A stretch of 64,000 nucleotides of DNA from Vibrio natriegens NBRC 15636 = ATCC 14048 = DSM 759 (GTDB taxonomy: Bacteria > Pseudomonadota > Gammaproteobacteria > Enterobacterales > Vibrionaceae), in the NCBI RefSeq assembly GCF_035621455.1, contig NZ_CP141822.1, positions 806,001-870,000 of the forward strand, written 5' to 3'. Of this stretch, positions 8,965 through 20,923 are shown piece after piece (the stretch's first letter is position 1; each line of letters begins with the position of its first letter). The position numbers were made by a program, and so were the translations under genes. Under the pieces are notes generated by a model. It did not search any database. It was not told where the DNA came from and saw only the letters and a list, made by a program, of their open reading frames with translations.

Positions 8965-10158
8965 GTGTTAACCCGAATTTCTAGTTTCCATAACTATCAG
9001 TCCGTACAAAATGACTTGCGCCGCCAGGAGAACAAGGTTCATCACAATCAAGAACAACTTGCATCGGGTAAGAAGTTGCTTAAGCCAAGTGATGACCCTT
9101 TGGCTGCGCATTACGTTCAGAATATTGGTCAGCAGCAAGAGCAAATACAGCAGTATTTAAGCTCGATAACTTTGGTACGTAACCGGCTAGAAAACCACGA
9201 AGTGAACATCGCCAACGCAGAGAGTTTCGCTGACGAATCAAAACGTCTCACGATGGAAATGATTAACGGTGCGCTCTCTGTCGAGGACAGACAAGCCAAA
9301 AAGCGTGAACTGGAAGAAATTGCCAATAACTTTCTGAGTTTGGTGAATGCGCAAGATGAGTCGGGGAATTATGTATTTGCCGGTACAAAGTCGAAAAGTC
9401 AGCCTTTTTATCGCGACAAAGACGGCAGTGTGCAGTACGCCGGTGATGACTATCAGCGCAAGATGAAAGTATCCAACATGCTTGAGATGCCGATGAACGA
9501 CCCTGGCAGCAAATTGTTTATGGAGATCCCTAACCCGTTTGGTGATTATCAGCCGAATTACGAGTTGCAGAACGGTTCAGAGTTGTTGTTAGGTAAAGCT
9601 ACCAATGCTGACACAGAAGATACGGCTTCTTACCGGGTGACATTTGTTGATATGAATAACGGTAAGTTTGGCTATCAGTTAGAGCGTAATGGTTCGGTCG
9701 TTAAAGCGGATGAATTTTCACCTGAGAAAGGCATTGAGTACAAAGAGTTAAAAATGCAGGTAAAAGGGCAGATTACGCCCGGCGACAGCATTGGTATTGA
9801 AAAGCGTGAATCTTTCAATATTTTCGACACCTTTAAGCAAGCCATGTCATGGTCTGAACAATCTGTTTCGGATACATCCTCAACAGCGAAATTACATCAA
9901 ATGACCGAAGAATTTCAGGCGGCGTTTATTCATCTCAACAAGGCGCGCACCGATGTCGGGGCAAGGTTAAGTACCCTCGATATTCAGGAGCAAAACCACG
10001 AAGACTTTAATCTGTCGCTGGCCAAGGCAAAGAGCAATTTTGAAGATTTAGATTACTCGAAAGCCGTGATTGAATTCAGTGAGAATTCACGTGCTTTGCA
10101 AGCCTCACAACAAGCTTTTGGTAAAACCAAAGACCTGACGTTATTTAATTATATCTAG
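8965..10158 (+). CDS. flgL: Flagellar hook-associated protein 3 (HAP3) FlgL
   Basis: FlgL is the second hook-filament junction protein and the seat for the flagellin filament. The 397-aa product has the flagellin-like N-terminal helix (MLTRISSFHNYQSVQNDLRR, then LASGKKLLKPSDDP) and C-terminal helix (LDYSKAVIEFSENSRALQAS). The start codon is GTG with AAGGAGAAG just upstream. It lies 13 bases after flgK in the same transcript. Confidence 0.96.
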   Translation: MLTRISSFHNYQSVQNDLRRQENKVHHNQEQLASGKKLLKPSDDPLAAHYVQNIGQQQEQIQQYLSSITLVRNRLENHEVNIANAESFADESKRLTMEMINGALSVEDRQAKKRELEEIANNFLSLVNAQDESGNYVFAGTKSKSQPFYRDKDGSVQYAGDDYQRKMKVSNMLEMPMNDPGSKLFMEIPNPFGDYQPNYELQNGSELLLGKATNADTEDTASYRVTFVDMNNGKFGYQLERNGSVVKADEFSPEKGIEYKELKMQVKGQITPGDSIGIEKRESFNIFDTFKQAMSWSEQSVSDTSSTAKLHQMTEEFQAAFIHLNKARTDVGARLSTLDIQEQNHEDFNLSLAKAKSNFEDLDYSKAVIEFSENSRALQASQQAFGKTKDLTLFNYI

Positions 10159-10393
10159 GTGCGATACTCAGCTTTATCTGAATGGTTTGGAAAGTTTTTA
10201 ATGCCTTATGTGCCATGCCTTAAGTGCGAGAAATTTCCAACCAGCGTTAAAGTATTTGAGCGGCATATTGTTACCGAAAGCGGCAAACATACGTGACTCG
10301 TGTTCGCTACTGGGTGGATGGAGCAGGCGACTTTGTTGATGTAACTGATTGTTTCAAATTGGATTGTTGTTTAATTTTTATGTGACTTATAAG

Positions 10394-10409
10394 TTGGCAT
10401 ACAAATTGT
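10394..10409 (+). promoter_or_regulatory. Sigma-54-like (-24/-12) promoter for the flagellin gene
   Basis: TTGGCATACAAATTGT keeps the GG at 10396-10397 and a TTG with the G at 10408, 12 bases apart, but has T instead of C at the last -12 position. It lies about 144 bases before the ATG, giving a long untranslated leader. V. cholerae flaA is known to be RpoN-dependent while its other flagellins use sigma-28, so this gene behaves like the flaA type. Confidence 0.65.
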
Positions 10410-10517
10410 ATTGAGATTGTCAGTATGGATTTCTAAATTCTAAACCCTGCATCCAGGTAGATTTAGCGGGTAATTTTTACGGTCAGTGCTTATCCAAATG
10501 AGAGTAAAGCTGGCCGC

Positions 10518-10535
10518 TTCGCAAAAGCTTGCGAA
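10518..10535 (+). promoter_or_regulatory. Stem-loop in the flagellin mRNA leader
   Basis: TTCGCAA and TTGCGAA form a perfect 7-bp stem around AAGC, ending five bases before the AAGGAG Shine-Dalgarno. Such a position suits control of mRNA stability or ribosome access. The role is inferred from position only. Confidence 0.5.
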
Positions 10536-10552
10536 CTCAAAAGGAGAGCAAA

Positions 10553-11707
10553 ATGGCTGTAACAGTTAGTACTAACGTCTCCGCGATGACCGCGCAGCGT
10601 TATTTAAACAAAGCGACTGACGAGTTAAATACTTCGATGGAGCGTTTATCTACAGGTCATAAGATTAACAGTGCGAAAGATGATGCGGCTGGTTTACAGA
10701 TCTCGAACCGTCTTACTGCGCAATCTCGTGGTCTGGATGTGGCTATGCGTAACGCGAACGATGGTATTTCGATTGCGCAGACGGCTGAAGGTGCGATGAA
10801 TGAAGCCTCATCCGTGATGCAACGTATGCGCGATCTTGCGATTCAATCATCGAACGGAACTAACTCTCCGGCAGAGCGCCAAGCGATTAACCAAGAATCT
10901 TCAGCTCTGATTGATGAGTTAAACCGAATTGCAGAAACGACTTCATTCGGTGGCCGTCGTCTACTTAACGGCTCATTTGGTGACGCGGCATTCCAGATAG
11001 GTGCTAGCTCGGGTGAAGCCATGATCATGGGCCTCACCAGTATCCGTGCTGACGATACGCGTATGGGTGGCGTAACCTTCTTCTCTGAATCTGGTAAGGG
11101 CAAAGATTGGAGTGTCGATTCGACTAAAGCAGATCTCAACATTACCCTGCCGGGTATGGGCAAGGATGAGAACGGAAATGTTGATGATCTAGACATTAGC
11201 ATTACGGCTAAAGCGGGTGATGACATTGAAGAGCTTGCGACGTATATCAACGGCCAGTCTGATATGATTAACGCGTCAGTGAGCGAAGATGGCAAGCTAC
11301 AGATTTTTGTGGCTCATCCAAATGTTCAAGGCGATATTTCTATCTCCGGTGGTCTCGCATCTGAGTTAGGCTTAAACAGCGAACCAGTTAGAACATCGGT
11401 ACAAGATATTGATATGACGACGGTTCAGGGCTCTCAAAATGCGATTTCTGTATTGGATTCTGCGCTGAAGTATGTCGACTCGCAACGTGCTGATTTAGGC
11501 GCGAAACAGAACCGTTTGAGCCACAGTATCAATAACCTGGCGAACATCCAGGAAAATGTTGACGCTTCAAACAGCCGAATTAAAGATACTGATTTTGCGA
11601 AAGAAACCACGCAAATGACTAAAGCACAAATTTTGCAACAGGCAGGTACATCGATTCTTGCTCAAGCGAAACAGTTGCCAAACTCTGCAATGACACTATT
11701 GCAGTAG
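10553..11707 (+). CDS. Polar flagellin
   Basis: This is the filament subunit. The 384-aa protein has the D0/D1 N-terminal helices ([40 protein letters not shown]) and C-terminal D0 helix ([20 protein letters not shown], ending LLQ). The variable central part (about 170-290) is short, as in Vibrio polar flagellins. AAGGAG lies six bases before this ATG; a longer in-frame reading from a TTG 24 bases upstream falls inside the leader hairpin and is unlikely. By position after flgL it corresponds to flaA of V. cholerae or the flaC locus of other vibrios; naming is inconsistent, so no symbol is given. Confidence 0.95.
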   Translation: MAVTVSTNVSAMTAQRYLNKATDELNTSMERLSTGHKINSAKDDAAGLQISNRLTAQSRGLDVAMRNANDGISIAQTAEGAMNEASSVMQRMRDLAIQSSNGTNSPAERQAINQESSALIDELNRIAETTSFGGRRLLNGSFGDAAFQIGASSGEAMIMGLTSIRADDTRMGGVTFFSESGKGKDWSVDSTKADLNITLPGMGKDENGNVDDLDISITAKAGDDIEELATYINGQSDMINASVSEDGKLQIFVAHPNVQGDISISGGLASELGLNSEPVRTSVQDIDMTTVQGSQNAISVLDSALKYVDSQRADLGAKQNRLSHSINNLANIQENVDASNSRIKDTDFAKETTQMTKAQILQQAGTSILAQAKQLPNSAMTLLQ

Positions 11708-12136
11708 TTTATCGAGCCTGTATTCAACATATCCAGACGTGGATACGAGTATGGGCTTTTGGCAAGCAACTTTATAACAGAATGAGCGGCTCTCTCATCT
11801 CTCACCTGCCAATCATTTTCAATGTAAAGTTGCACCCGGTATGCCGGAAATGTGTTCATTTCTCTTGATCTCCACATAGGCTCTGGCAACCAACCTAGCC
11901 CCAGTTCTCTCAAAGGAAAAGGGGCTTTTTCTTTTCCCTCTCTTCTAAGTCTAATCAAAACAAGTCCGTACTATTCTCTGGTTAACATCTCTGTCAGTCG
12001 CGATACCAATGTAAAGCGTGATAGGTTGCGGAGGAGGCTATGGGGTATGAGTATCTGCAGTTTGATCTCAGGGCGAGACGCTGACCATTTACTGTTCCAG
12101 TAGTCTGGAGTTACAGACCTGACGTAAATAACAGGC
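11708..12136. other. Non-coding stretch after the flagellin gene
   Basis: About 430 bases with no coding pattern that I can support. It holds a probable terminator for the flagellin transcript at 11897-11930 and a GTCTG/CAGAC inverted repeat near 12100-12117. Other vibrios carry extra flagellin genes at this locus; I see no flagellin remnant in any frame here. Confidence 0.5.
11897..11930 (+). terminator. Probable terminator of the flagellin transcript
   Basis: AGCCCC pairs with GGGGCT across an 18-nt loop and is followed by TTTTTCTTTT. It sits unusually far, about 190 bases, from the flagellin stop codon. Confidence 0.5.
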
Positions 12137-12166
12137 AATAAAAAACGCTGCCATTTGGCAGCGTTT
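12137..12166 (-). terminator. Rho-independent terminator of ptsHI-crr
   Basis: On the minus strand AACGCTGCC pairs with GGCAGCGTT (9 bp, 4-nt loop), followed by TTTTATT. It lies 26 bases past the crr stop codon. Confidence 0.85.
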
Positions 12167-12191
12167 ATCCGTGTTTGAACTTAAGTAATAA

Positions 12192-12701
12192 TTACTTAGT
12201 TACACGTAGAACTGGAGTTTCACCAACAGTTACAGAACCAGAAAGCTTGTTCAGCTCTTTGATTTCGTCCATGTTAGAGATAACAACTGGAGTTAGCGTT
12301 GATTTCGCTTTCTCTTCTAGAAGAGCTAGATCGAATTCAATGATAGTGTCGCCAGCTTTAACTGATTGACCTTCTTCAGCGATACGTGTGAAGCCTTCGC
12401 CTTTAAGTTCAACTGTATCGATACCGAAGTGAACGAAAAGTTCAACACCGTCGTCAGACTCGATAGAGAATGCGTGGTTAGTTTCGAAGATCTTACCGAT
12501 AGTACCGTTTACAGGAGCTACCATTTTGTCGCCTGCTGGCTTGATAGCAATACCGTCACCAACGATTTTCTCAGCGAAAACAACATCTGGCACATCTTCA
12601 ATGTTTACGATTTCACCAGATAGTGGTGCGATGATTTCGATTGCACCAGCGTCAGCGCTGTCATCAGATACAAGCTTCTTAAGTTTGTCAAACAGACCCA
12701 T
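12192..12701 (-). CDS. crr: PTS glucose-type EIIA component (EIIA-Glc)
   Basis: EIIA-Glc takes phosphate from HPr and passes it to IICB permeases. Its unphosphorylated form causes inducer exclusion and its phosphorylated form stimulates adenylate cyclase. The 169-aa protein has the PTS EIIA type-1 fold with the phosphorylation-site motif [13 protein letters not shown] (His near residue 91) and the conserved [11 protein letters not shown] block. It is the last gene of ptsH-ptsI-crr, 121 bases after ptsI with a hairpin in the gap. Because NagE in this window lacks a IIA domain, this protein is its likely phosphodonor. Confidence 0.97.
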   Translation of the reverse strand: MGLFDKLKKLVSDDSADAGAIEIIAPLSGEIVNIEDVPDVVFAEKIVGDGIAIKPAGDKMVAPVNGTIGKIFETNHAFSIESDDGVELFVHFGIDTVELKGEGFTRIAEEGQSVKAGDTIIEFDLALLEEKAKSTLTPVVISNMDEIKELNKLSGSVTVGETPVLRVTK

Positions 12702-12760
12702 TGTGTCATGCTCCTAAGGTTTAGTTTTATTCTGTCGAATTATAGTATACCAATATAGCT

Positions 12761-12789
12761 CATTAGACGACTTTTTTCGCCGTCTAATG
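12761..12789 (-). promoter_or_regulatory. Intercistronic hairpin between ptsI and crr
   Basis: CATTAGACG and CGTCTAATG form a perfect 9-bp stem with an 11-nt loop in the ptsI-crr gap. On the minus strand no T-run follows, so an RNA-processing or attenuation element is more likely than a full terminator. Confidence 0.55.
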
Positions 12790-12822
12790 GCCATTAAGTA
12801 TTGAATTACTTGGTACTACGTA

Positions 12823-14547
12823 TTACTGAACTTTCTCAGCAATGAACTTTTCAACGACTGCTTCAATCTCAGCAGCAGTTGGTAGAGAAAGTGCTTCTTC
12901 CGCCATTGCTTTCACTTCTGCGAAGTTAGAGTTACGGATAACTTTCTTCACTTTAGGGATTGAGATACCGCTCATAGAGAACTCATCCAGACCCATACCT
13001 AGAAGTAGCAGTGTTGCACGCTCATCACCTGCAAGCTCACCACACATACCAGTCCATTTACCTTCAGCGTGAGATGCATCAATAACTTGCTTGATCACAG
13101 TTAGTACCGCTGGTGATAGTGGGTTGTATAGGTGAGAAATCATCTCGTTACCACGGTCAACCGCTAGTGTGTACTGAGTCAGGTCGTTAGTACCGATAGA
13201 GAAGAATGACACTTCTTTCGCTAGGTGGTGCGCGATTGCAGCTGCTGCTGGAGTCTCAACCATTACACCGATTTCGATGTTTTCGTCGAAAGCATGACCT
13301 TCAGCACGTAGTTCTGCTTTGTACTCTTCGATTGCTTTCTTAAGCTCACGGATTTCTTCAACAGAGATGATCATTGGGAACATGATACGTAGTTTGCCGT
13401 GTGCAGATGCACGTAGGATACCACGTAGCTGGTCACGAAGGATTTCACGACGATCCAAGCTTATACGTACTGCACGCCAGCCTAGGAACGGGTTCATCTC
13501 TTGAGGTAGATCCATGTATGGTAGATCTTTGTCGCCGCCGATATCCATAGTACGGATGATCACAGCTTGACCGTTCATTGCTTCCGCAACTTCTTTGTAC
13601 GCTTGGTACTGTTCGTCTTCAGTTGGTAGCGCAGTACGGTCCATAAATAGGAATTCTGTACGGTACAGACCAACGCCTTCACCACCGTTACGGATGATGC
13701 CGTCACAGTCTTTAACTGTACCGATGTTGCCGCAAACTTCTACACGGTGACCATCAGTCGTTTCTGCGTGCAGATCTTTCAGTTTTGCTAGCTCTTCTTT
13801 TTCAGCTAGGAATGCCGCTTTAACTGCTTTCGCTTCTTCTACTTCAGCTTCAGATGGGTTAACAAGAATCTTGTTGTTCATCGCGTCAAGAATCAGCATG
13901 TCGCCGTTCTTAACTTGCTTAGTGATGTCGTTAGTACCAACGATCGCAGGAAGCTCAAGAGAGCGAGCCATGATTGAAGTGTGCGAAGTACGACCACCGA
14001 TATCACAAGCAAAACCAAGAACGTAGTCCAGGTTAATTTGCGCTGTTTCAGATGGAGTTAGGTCGTAAGCAACCAGGATAACTTCTTCATTGATGTCGCT
14101 TAGCGAAACAATGTTGATACCTAGTGCGTTCTTAACAAAACGAGAACCGATATCACGGATGTCAGTTGCACGTTCTTTCAGGTATTCGTCGTCTAGAGAC
14201 TCAAGAGCGCATGCTTGCTCTTCGATAACGGTGTGGATAGCGTTATCTGCAGTCAGCTTGTCGTTTTTGATTAGTGCTAGGATTTCTTCTTCTAGCTCTT
14301 CGTCTTCAAGAAGCATGATGTGACCTTCAAAGATCGCTTCTTTTTCTTCACCAAACGTTTCAAGCGCTTTTTGCTTGATAGTTTCTAGTTGAGCGGAAGA
14401 TTTTTCACGAGCGTCGAAGAAACGCTGAACTTCAGCTTCTACTTGATCATCAGAAATAGTGTTTGTGTTTAGGACAATTTCATCTTCTTGAAGTAGTAGT
14501 GCTTTACCGATTGCAATACCAGGAGATGCTAGGATGCCTGAAATCAT
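12823..14547 (-). CDS. ptsI: PTS enzyme I (phosphoenolpyruvate-protein phosphotransferase)
   Basis: Enzyme I autophosphorylates from PEP and phosphorylates HPr. The 574-aa protein has the N-terminal HPr-binding domain, the phosphohistidine motif [13 protein letters not shown] (His near residue 189) and the C-terminal PEP-binding TIM barrel, with [14 protein letters not shown] and the active-site GMCGELAGD. Length is that of the general EI (about 575). Codon use is strongly biased, as expected for an abundant protein. It lies 141 bases downstream of ptsH, the gap holding a strong hairpin. Confidence 0.98.
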   Translation of the reverse strand: MISGILASPGIAIGKALLLQEDEIVLNTNTISDDQVEAEVQRFFDAREKSSAQLETIKQKALETFGEEKEAIFEGHIMLLEDEELEEEILALIKNDKLTADNAIHTVIEEQACALESLDDEYLKERATDIRDIGSRFVKNALGINIVSLSDINEEVILVAYDLTPSETAQINLDYVLGFACDIGGRTSHTSIMARSLELPAIVGTNDITKQVKNGDMLILDAMNNKILVNPSEAEVEEAKAVKAAFLAEKEELAKLKDLHAETTDGHRVEVCGNIGTVKDCDGIIRNGGEGVGLYRTEFLFMDRTALPTEDEQYQAYKEVAEAMNGQAVIIRTMDIGGDKDLPYMDLPQEMNPFLGWRAVRISLDRREILRDQLRGILRASAHGKLRIMFPMIISVEEIRELKKAIEEYKAELRAEGHAFDENIEIGVMVETPAAAAIAHHLAKEVSFFSIGTNDLTQYTLAVDRGNEMISHLYNPLSPAVLTVIKQVIDASHAEGKWTGMCGELAGDERATLLLLGMGLDEFSMSGISIPKVKKVIRNSNFAEVKAMAEEALSLPTAAEIEAVVEKFIAEKVQ

Positions 14548-14640
14548 AGCCTTACCTTAAGTTTGGTCAACTTTATAAAACGGGAGAATAATGGGTGTGC
14601 TAACGAATAGTTTTAGCTTAGTTTTGAGCCTATTTCCAAC

Positions 14641-14670
14641 AAAGCCATTTTGTTTTCACAAAATGGCTTT
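14641..14670 (-). promoter_or_regulatory. Intercistronic 13-bp hairpin between ptsH and ptsI
   Basis: AAAGCCATTTTGT and ACAAAATGGCTTT pair perfectly over 13 bases around a 4-nt loop. On the minus strand the hairpin begins 19 bases after the ptsH stop and is not followed by a T-run. It would stabilise a ptsH-only mRNA or act as a leaky terminator, giving more HPr than EI. Confidence 0.6.
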
Positions 14671-14688
14671 TGGAGTAGGTGACACCGA

Positions 14689-14946
14689 TTAGTGTAGCTG
14701 GTCCATTAGAGCAACTAGGTGATCAACTGCTTGTTGAGCTTGTGGGCCTTCAGCAGAGATAGTTACTTGAGTACCTTTTACTAGGCCTAGTGTTTGTAGT
14801 TTGAATAGGCTCTTCGCGCTAGCGCTTTTACCGTTAGAAGTCACAGTGATGTCTGCATCGAATGCTTTTGCTTCTTTTACAAACTGTGCAGCTGGACGAG
14901 TGTGAAGACCGTTTTCTGCTGTGATTTCTACTTGCTTCTCGTACAT
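14689..14946 (-). CDS. ptsH: PTS phosphocarrier protein HPr
   Basis: HPr carries phosphate from enzyme I to the sugar-specific EIIA proteins. The 85-aa protein shows the active site [12 protein letters not shown] (His15) and the [16 protein letters not shown] region around Ser46. Length is exactly typical. It is the first gene of ptsH-ptsI-crr on the minus strand, with about 240 bases of leader before the terminator of cysK. Confidence 0.98.
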   Translation of the reverse strand: MYEKQVEITAENGLHTRPAAQFVKEAKAFDADITVTSNGKSASAKSLFKLQTLGLVKGTQVTISAEGPQAQQAVDHLVALMDQLH

Positions 14947-15189
14947 GTGATATACCCCAATAAATGTATTTTTTTGTTAGTAGTGACTAGTTTGAGCTTA
15001 ACTGCTTTATACCTTGTGCGCTAGCACGGGAGAGTTCAAAGCGCGTTAGTTCTGATACTAGTCAAAAGATTTGCGATTGCGCAACTGTTTGCGTGCGTAA
15101 TCACTTTGAAACCTTTTTGTGTTCTGCTTCTTTATTTTGAAGCTAGAAATAAAACGCCCTGATATTACCAAAGGTGGGGCAGGGATCAA

Positions 15190-15218
15190 CAAAAAAGCCC
15201 CTGAACGGGGCTTTTTTA
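15190..15218 (-). terminator. Rho-independent terminator of cysK
   Basis: AAAAAAGCCCC and GGGGCTTTTTT pair around TGAAC; the element is symmetric and can work in both directions. It lies 27 bases after the cysK stop and insulates the ptsH promoter region. Confidence 0.85.
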
Positions 15219-15243
15219 GACGAAAAATTGATTTGAACACATA

Positions 15244-16212
15244 TTACTGTTCGTTCTCTTTTTCCGTAAAGATGCCAGCAAACAGTGCTGTACTTAGGTA
15301 ACGTTCACCAGAGCTTGGTAGAATTGTTACGATAGTTTTTCCTTCAAATTCAGGAAGTTCTGCAATGCGGTTCGCTGCTACTACTGCTGCGCCAGAAGAG
15401 ATACCAGCAAGGATACCTTCCTCTTCCATTAGACGGCGAGCCATCTCAATCGCTTCTTCAGAAGTCACTGGCTCAACGCGGTCTAAAAGCTCTAAATCTA
15501 GGTTGCCTGGGATGAAACCTGCGCCGATACCTTGAATTTTATGTGGTGCTGGTTGGATTTCTTCGCCTGCTAGTGCTTGTGCAATCACTGGTGATTCTGC
15601 AGGTTCTACAGCAACAGAAGTAATCGCTTTGCCTTTTTCGCCTTTGATGTAACGGCTTGTACCTGTAATCGTACCGCCAGTACCAACACCTGCTACAAGC
15701 ACATCGATTTCACCGTCAGTTGCTTCCCAGATTTCTGGGCCAGTCGTCTTCTCGTGAATCTCTGGGTTCGCTGGGTTGTTGAACTGTTGAAGAAGTAGGT
15801 ACTTGTCTGGGTTGCTAGCAACGATTTCTTCTGCTTTAGCAATCGCACCTTTCATGCCTTTTGCCGCTTCAGTCAGCTCAAGGTTTGCACCAAGTGCTTT
15901 AAGTAGCTTACGACGCTCTAGGCTCATCGATTCAGGCATTGTCAAAGTCAGTTTGTAACCGCGAGCCGCTGCTACGAACGCTAATGCGATACCTGTGTTA
16001 CCACTGGTTGGTTCTACTAGCTCTACGCCTGGCTTAAGTTTGCCTGACTTCTCTGCATCCCAAATCATGTTCGCACCGATACGGCACTTAACACTGAAGC
16101 TTGGGTTACGCGCTTCGATTTTTGCTAGAACGTTGCCTTTGCTCACTTTGTTTAAGCGAACTAGGGGAGTGTTACCAATAGTAAGAGAGTTATCTTCGTA
16201 GATCTTGCTCAT
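15244..16212 (-). CDS. cysK: Cysteine synthase A (O-acetylserine sulfhydrylase)
   Basis: CysK makes L-cysteine from O-acetylserine and sulfide with pyridoxal phosphate. The 322-aa protein has the PLP lysine region [11 protein letters not shown] (Lys near residue 42), the substrate loop [13 protein letters not shown], and the phosphate-binding [15 protein letters not shown]. The C-terminus keeps the [15 protein letters not shown] motif of the CysK type rather than CysM. It is followed by its own terminator; cysZ lies upstream on the same strand, 164 bases away. Confidence 0.97.
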   Translation of the reverse strand: MSKIYEDNSLTIGNTPLVRLNKVSKGNVLAKIEARNPSFSVKCRIGANMIWDAEKSGKLKPGVELVEPTSGNTGIALAFVAAARGYKLTLTMPESMSLERRKLLKALGANLELTEAAKGMKGAIAKAEEIVASNPDKYLLLQQFNNPANPEIHEKTTGPEIWEATDGEIDVLVAGVGTGGTITGTSRYIKGEKGKAITSVAVEPAESPVIAQALAGEEIQPAPHKIQGIGAGFIPGNLDLELLDRVEPVTSEEAIEMARRLMEEEGILAGISSGAAVVAANRIAELPEFEGKTIVTILPSSGERYLSTALFAGIFTEKENEQ

Positions 16213-16376
16213 AGTTATGTTCCTTCATTACACGTTTTGTGAATATAGTTAGAAGAATATTCGGTCTAAAAAAAAGGGAAAAGGATTAAAAAGTTATATC
16301 TTATTAGGTTGTCCAGATTTCAGCTAGGGAACCGGGAAAAGCAGATGCCTTTCCCGTGCTTCAGGGAAAGCATAGC

Positions 16377-17126
16377 TTATCTTTGGTGCTTGAACTCAAC
16401 GACCCACATTGCAGTCGCACCGCATATCGCAACGGGCATGACGATAAGGTTCAAAATTGGGATGGTGGTGAACACAGAAACAAGAACGCCAAACCCATAA
16501 GCTTTGCCTTGTTTTTGTTTCAATTTGTAACGCATATCGTTGAATGGAATTTTGTGGTTATCAAACGGGTAATCACAGTACTGGATAGCTAACATCCAGG
16601 CTGTAAAGATAAACCAAAGGATTGGACCAACCGTTTGACCGAGCGCGGGTATCAACAGTAGCAAAAATAAACCAATCGCTTTAGGCAGCACATAAAGCAG
16701 TTTACGCCACTCTCGTGCTAAGACTCGAGGAACATCTTTAATCACAGCAGTGAAGCCGTCATCATTGATTTTTTGTCCGGTCAGGTATTCTTCTACTTTC
16801 TCAGCCAGCAGTCCGTTGAACGGCGCGGCGATAAAGTTTGCTAAAGTACTAAAGAAATACGAGAACGTGGCAAGTATGGTTAGCGCGAGCAGAGGCCAAA
16901 GCACATAAGTTAGCCAGGATAGAAACTCTGGCAATTGACCAATCCAGTTCTCAATCCATGCATTTAGGTGAGAGAACAGATAAAAAATGGCACCACCGAC
17001 AAGGAGAACGTTCGCTAATAGTGGTAATACAACAAAGCGTCTGATCTTTGGAGATAGTGCTAGCTTTATTCCATACAGGAAATAACCGAATCCGGTTCTT
17101 GGCTGATTATTTAGCGTCATATCCAT
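16377..17126 (-). CDS. cysZ: Sulfate transporter CysZ
   Basis: CysZ is an inner-membrane sulfate uptake protein that feeds cysteine synthesis. The 249-aa product has the family pattern of several hydrophobic segments (about residues 30-50, 70-105, 145-175 and 205-240) with RTGFGYFLYGIKLAL near the start and the AAPFNGLLAEKVEEY motif. Its place directly upstream of cysK on the same strand fits the pathway and matches E. coli order. Confidence 0.93.
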   Translation of the reverse strand: MDMTLNNQPRTGFGYFLYGIKLALSPKIRRFVVLPLLANVLLVGGAIFYLFSHLNAWIENWIGQLPEFLSWLTYVLWPLLALTILATFSYFFSTLANFIAAPFNGLLAEKVEEYLTGQKINDDGFTAVIKDVPRVLAREWRKLLYVLPKAIGLFLLLLIPALGQTVGPILWFIFTAWMLAIQYCDYPFDNHKIPFNDMRYKLKQKQGKAYGFGVLVSVFTTIPILNLIVMPVAICGATAMWVVEFKHQR

Positions 17127-17370
17127 TTCGTGTTGAGAGAAAGAAAACTCATTGTACCTGTCGCGACTTTTCTTTCAATGCCTTAACAAAAGGCCTCTCG
17201 TAAAGTGGAATCGTGGCAAGAATCACAACAAAAAAGTGAACTTCTTGCATTAAGTTGTTCTAAACCTCCATATAGTTTTGGTAAAGTAAACGTATCATTC
17301 AGAATAATTACACTTGGGTTGCTGCTCAAGGAACTGCGAGTAGTACAAACAAGTATATTGAGAGTAAATA

Positions 17371-20414
<3,044 letters not shown>

Positions 20415-20923
20415 GTTTAGCCAAAACCTAAATACCTTTCTAATAAGCCCCAGTAGCTAAGCTTCTGGGGCATTTTTAATGCCTCTTATTAAGTTCTAAT
20501 ATTTCTATTATTAGAATGATTTAATCTTTTCAGTGATCAAGATCTCCCCTTTGCGGATTGAAATTGTTTTGTTTCATACTCTGCGAGGCACTTCATGTTG
20601 AGTTTTGTGTTTGTATTTATATTATTGATTTATAAAGCTATTTTTCTTTATTGACGTAAGGGTTGTAAAAGTAAGATCTGGATCAATAACTTATATGGAA
20701 CTTTGTTGTGGCTCATATTTTTTTAGAAAAAAAATAAGTTCCATTTGGATGTTTTTAGTCGCGAAGTTAGTCTTAATAACGTGTTATACACGGTGTGTAT
20801 GCAGGAACTAAAAAAAGCCCAGTTAGAAATAACGAAGCTTTACCACGAAATTACTTCTCTCCTTCGGCGGCCAACTAAAGGTGAGATAAAAAAACAGCTA
20901 TATCTATTTTTAGGAGTTTATCC
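20415..20923. other. ligA-chiP intergenic region and long chiP leader
   Basis: About 510 AT-rich bases. After the ligA terminator there are three inverted repeats: TTCTAATA/TATTAGAA (20494-20516), ATGGAACTT/AAGTTCCAT enclosing a T/A-rich inner stem (20695-20744), and ATACAC/GTGTAT (20786-20800). A 69-codon open frame that overlaps the chiP start is not convincing as a gene. The spacing suggests a multi-site promoter or a structured mRNA leader for the chitoporin. Confidence 0.55.
20447..20477 (+). terminator. Rho-independent terminator of ligA
   Basis: GCCCCAG pairs with CTGGGGC across an 11-nt loop (with AGCT symmetry inside) and is followed by ATTTTTAAT. Confidence 0.75.

Larger units (their letters stand above)
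10159..10552. other. flgL-flagellin intergenic region
   Basis: About 390 bases with no convincing gene. The proximal half is featureless. The distal half holds a -24/-12 promoter and, immediately before the ribosome binding site of the flagellin gene, a perfect 7-bp hairpin. Confidence 0.6.

Noticed and set aside
10529..10552. Upstream TTG start that adds eight residues to the flagellin
   Set aside because: The TTG lies inside the leader hairpin and the flagellin N-terminus [10 protein letters not shown] starts at the ATG with AAGGAG before it.
15056..15115. Possible CRP site in the ptsH leader
   Set aside because: TGCGT...TCACT fits only loosely; several positions of both half-sites are wrong.
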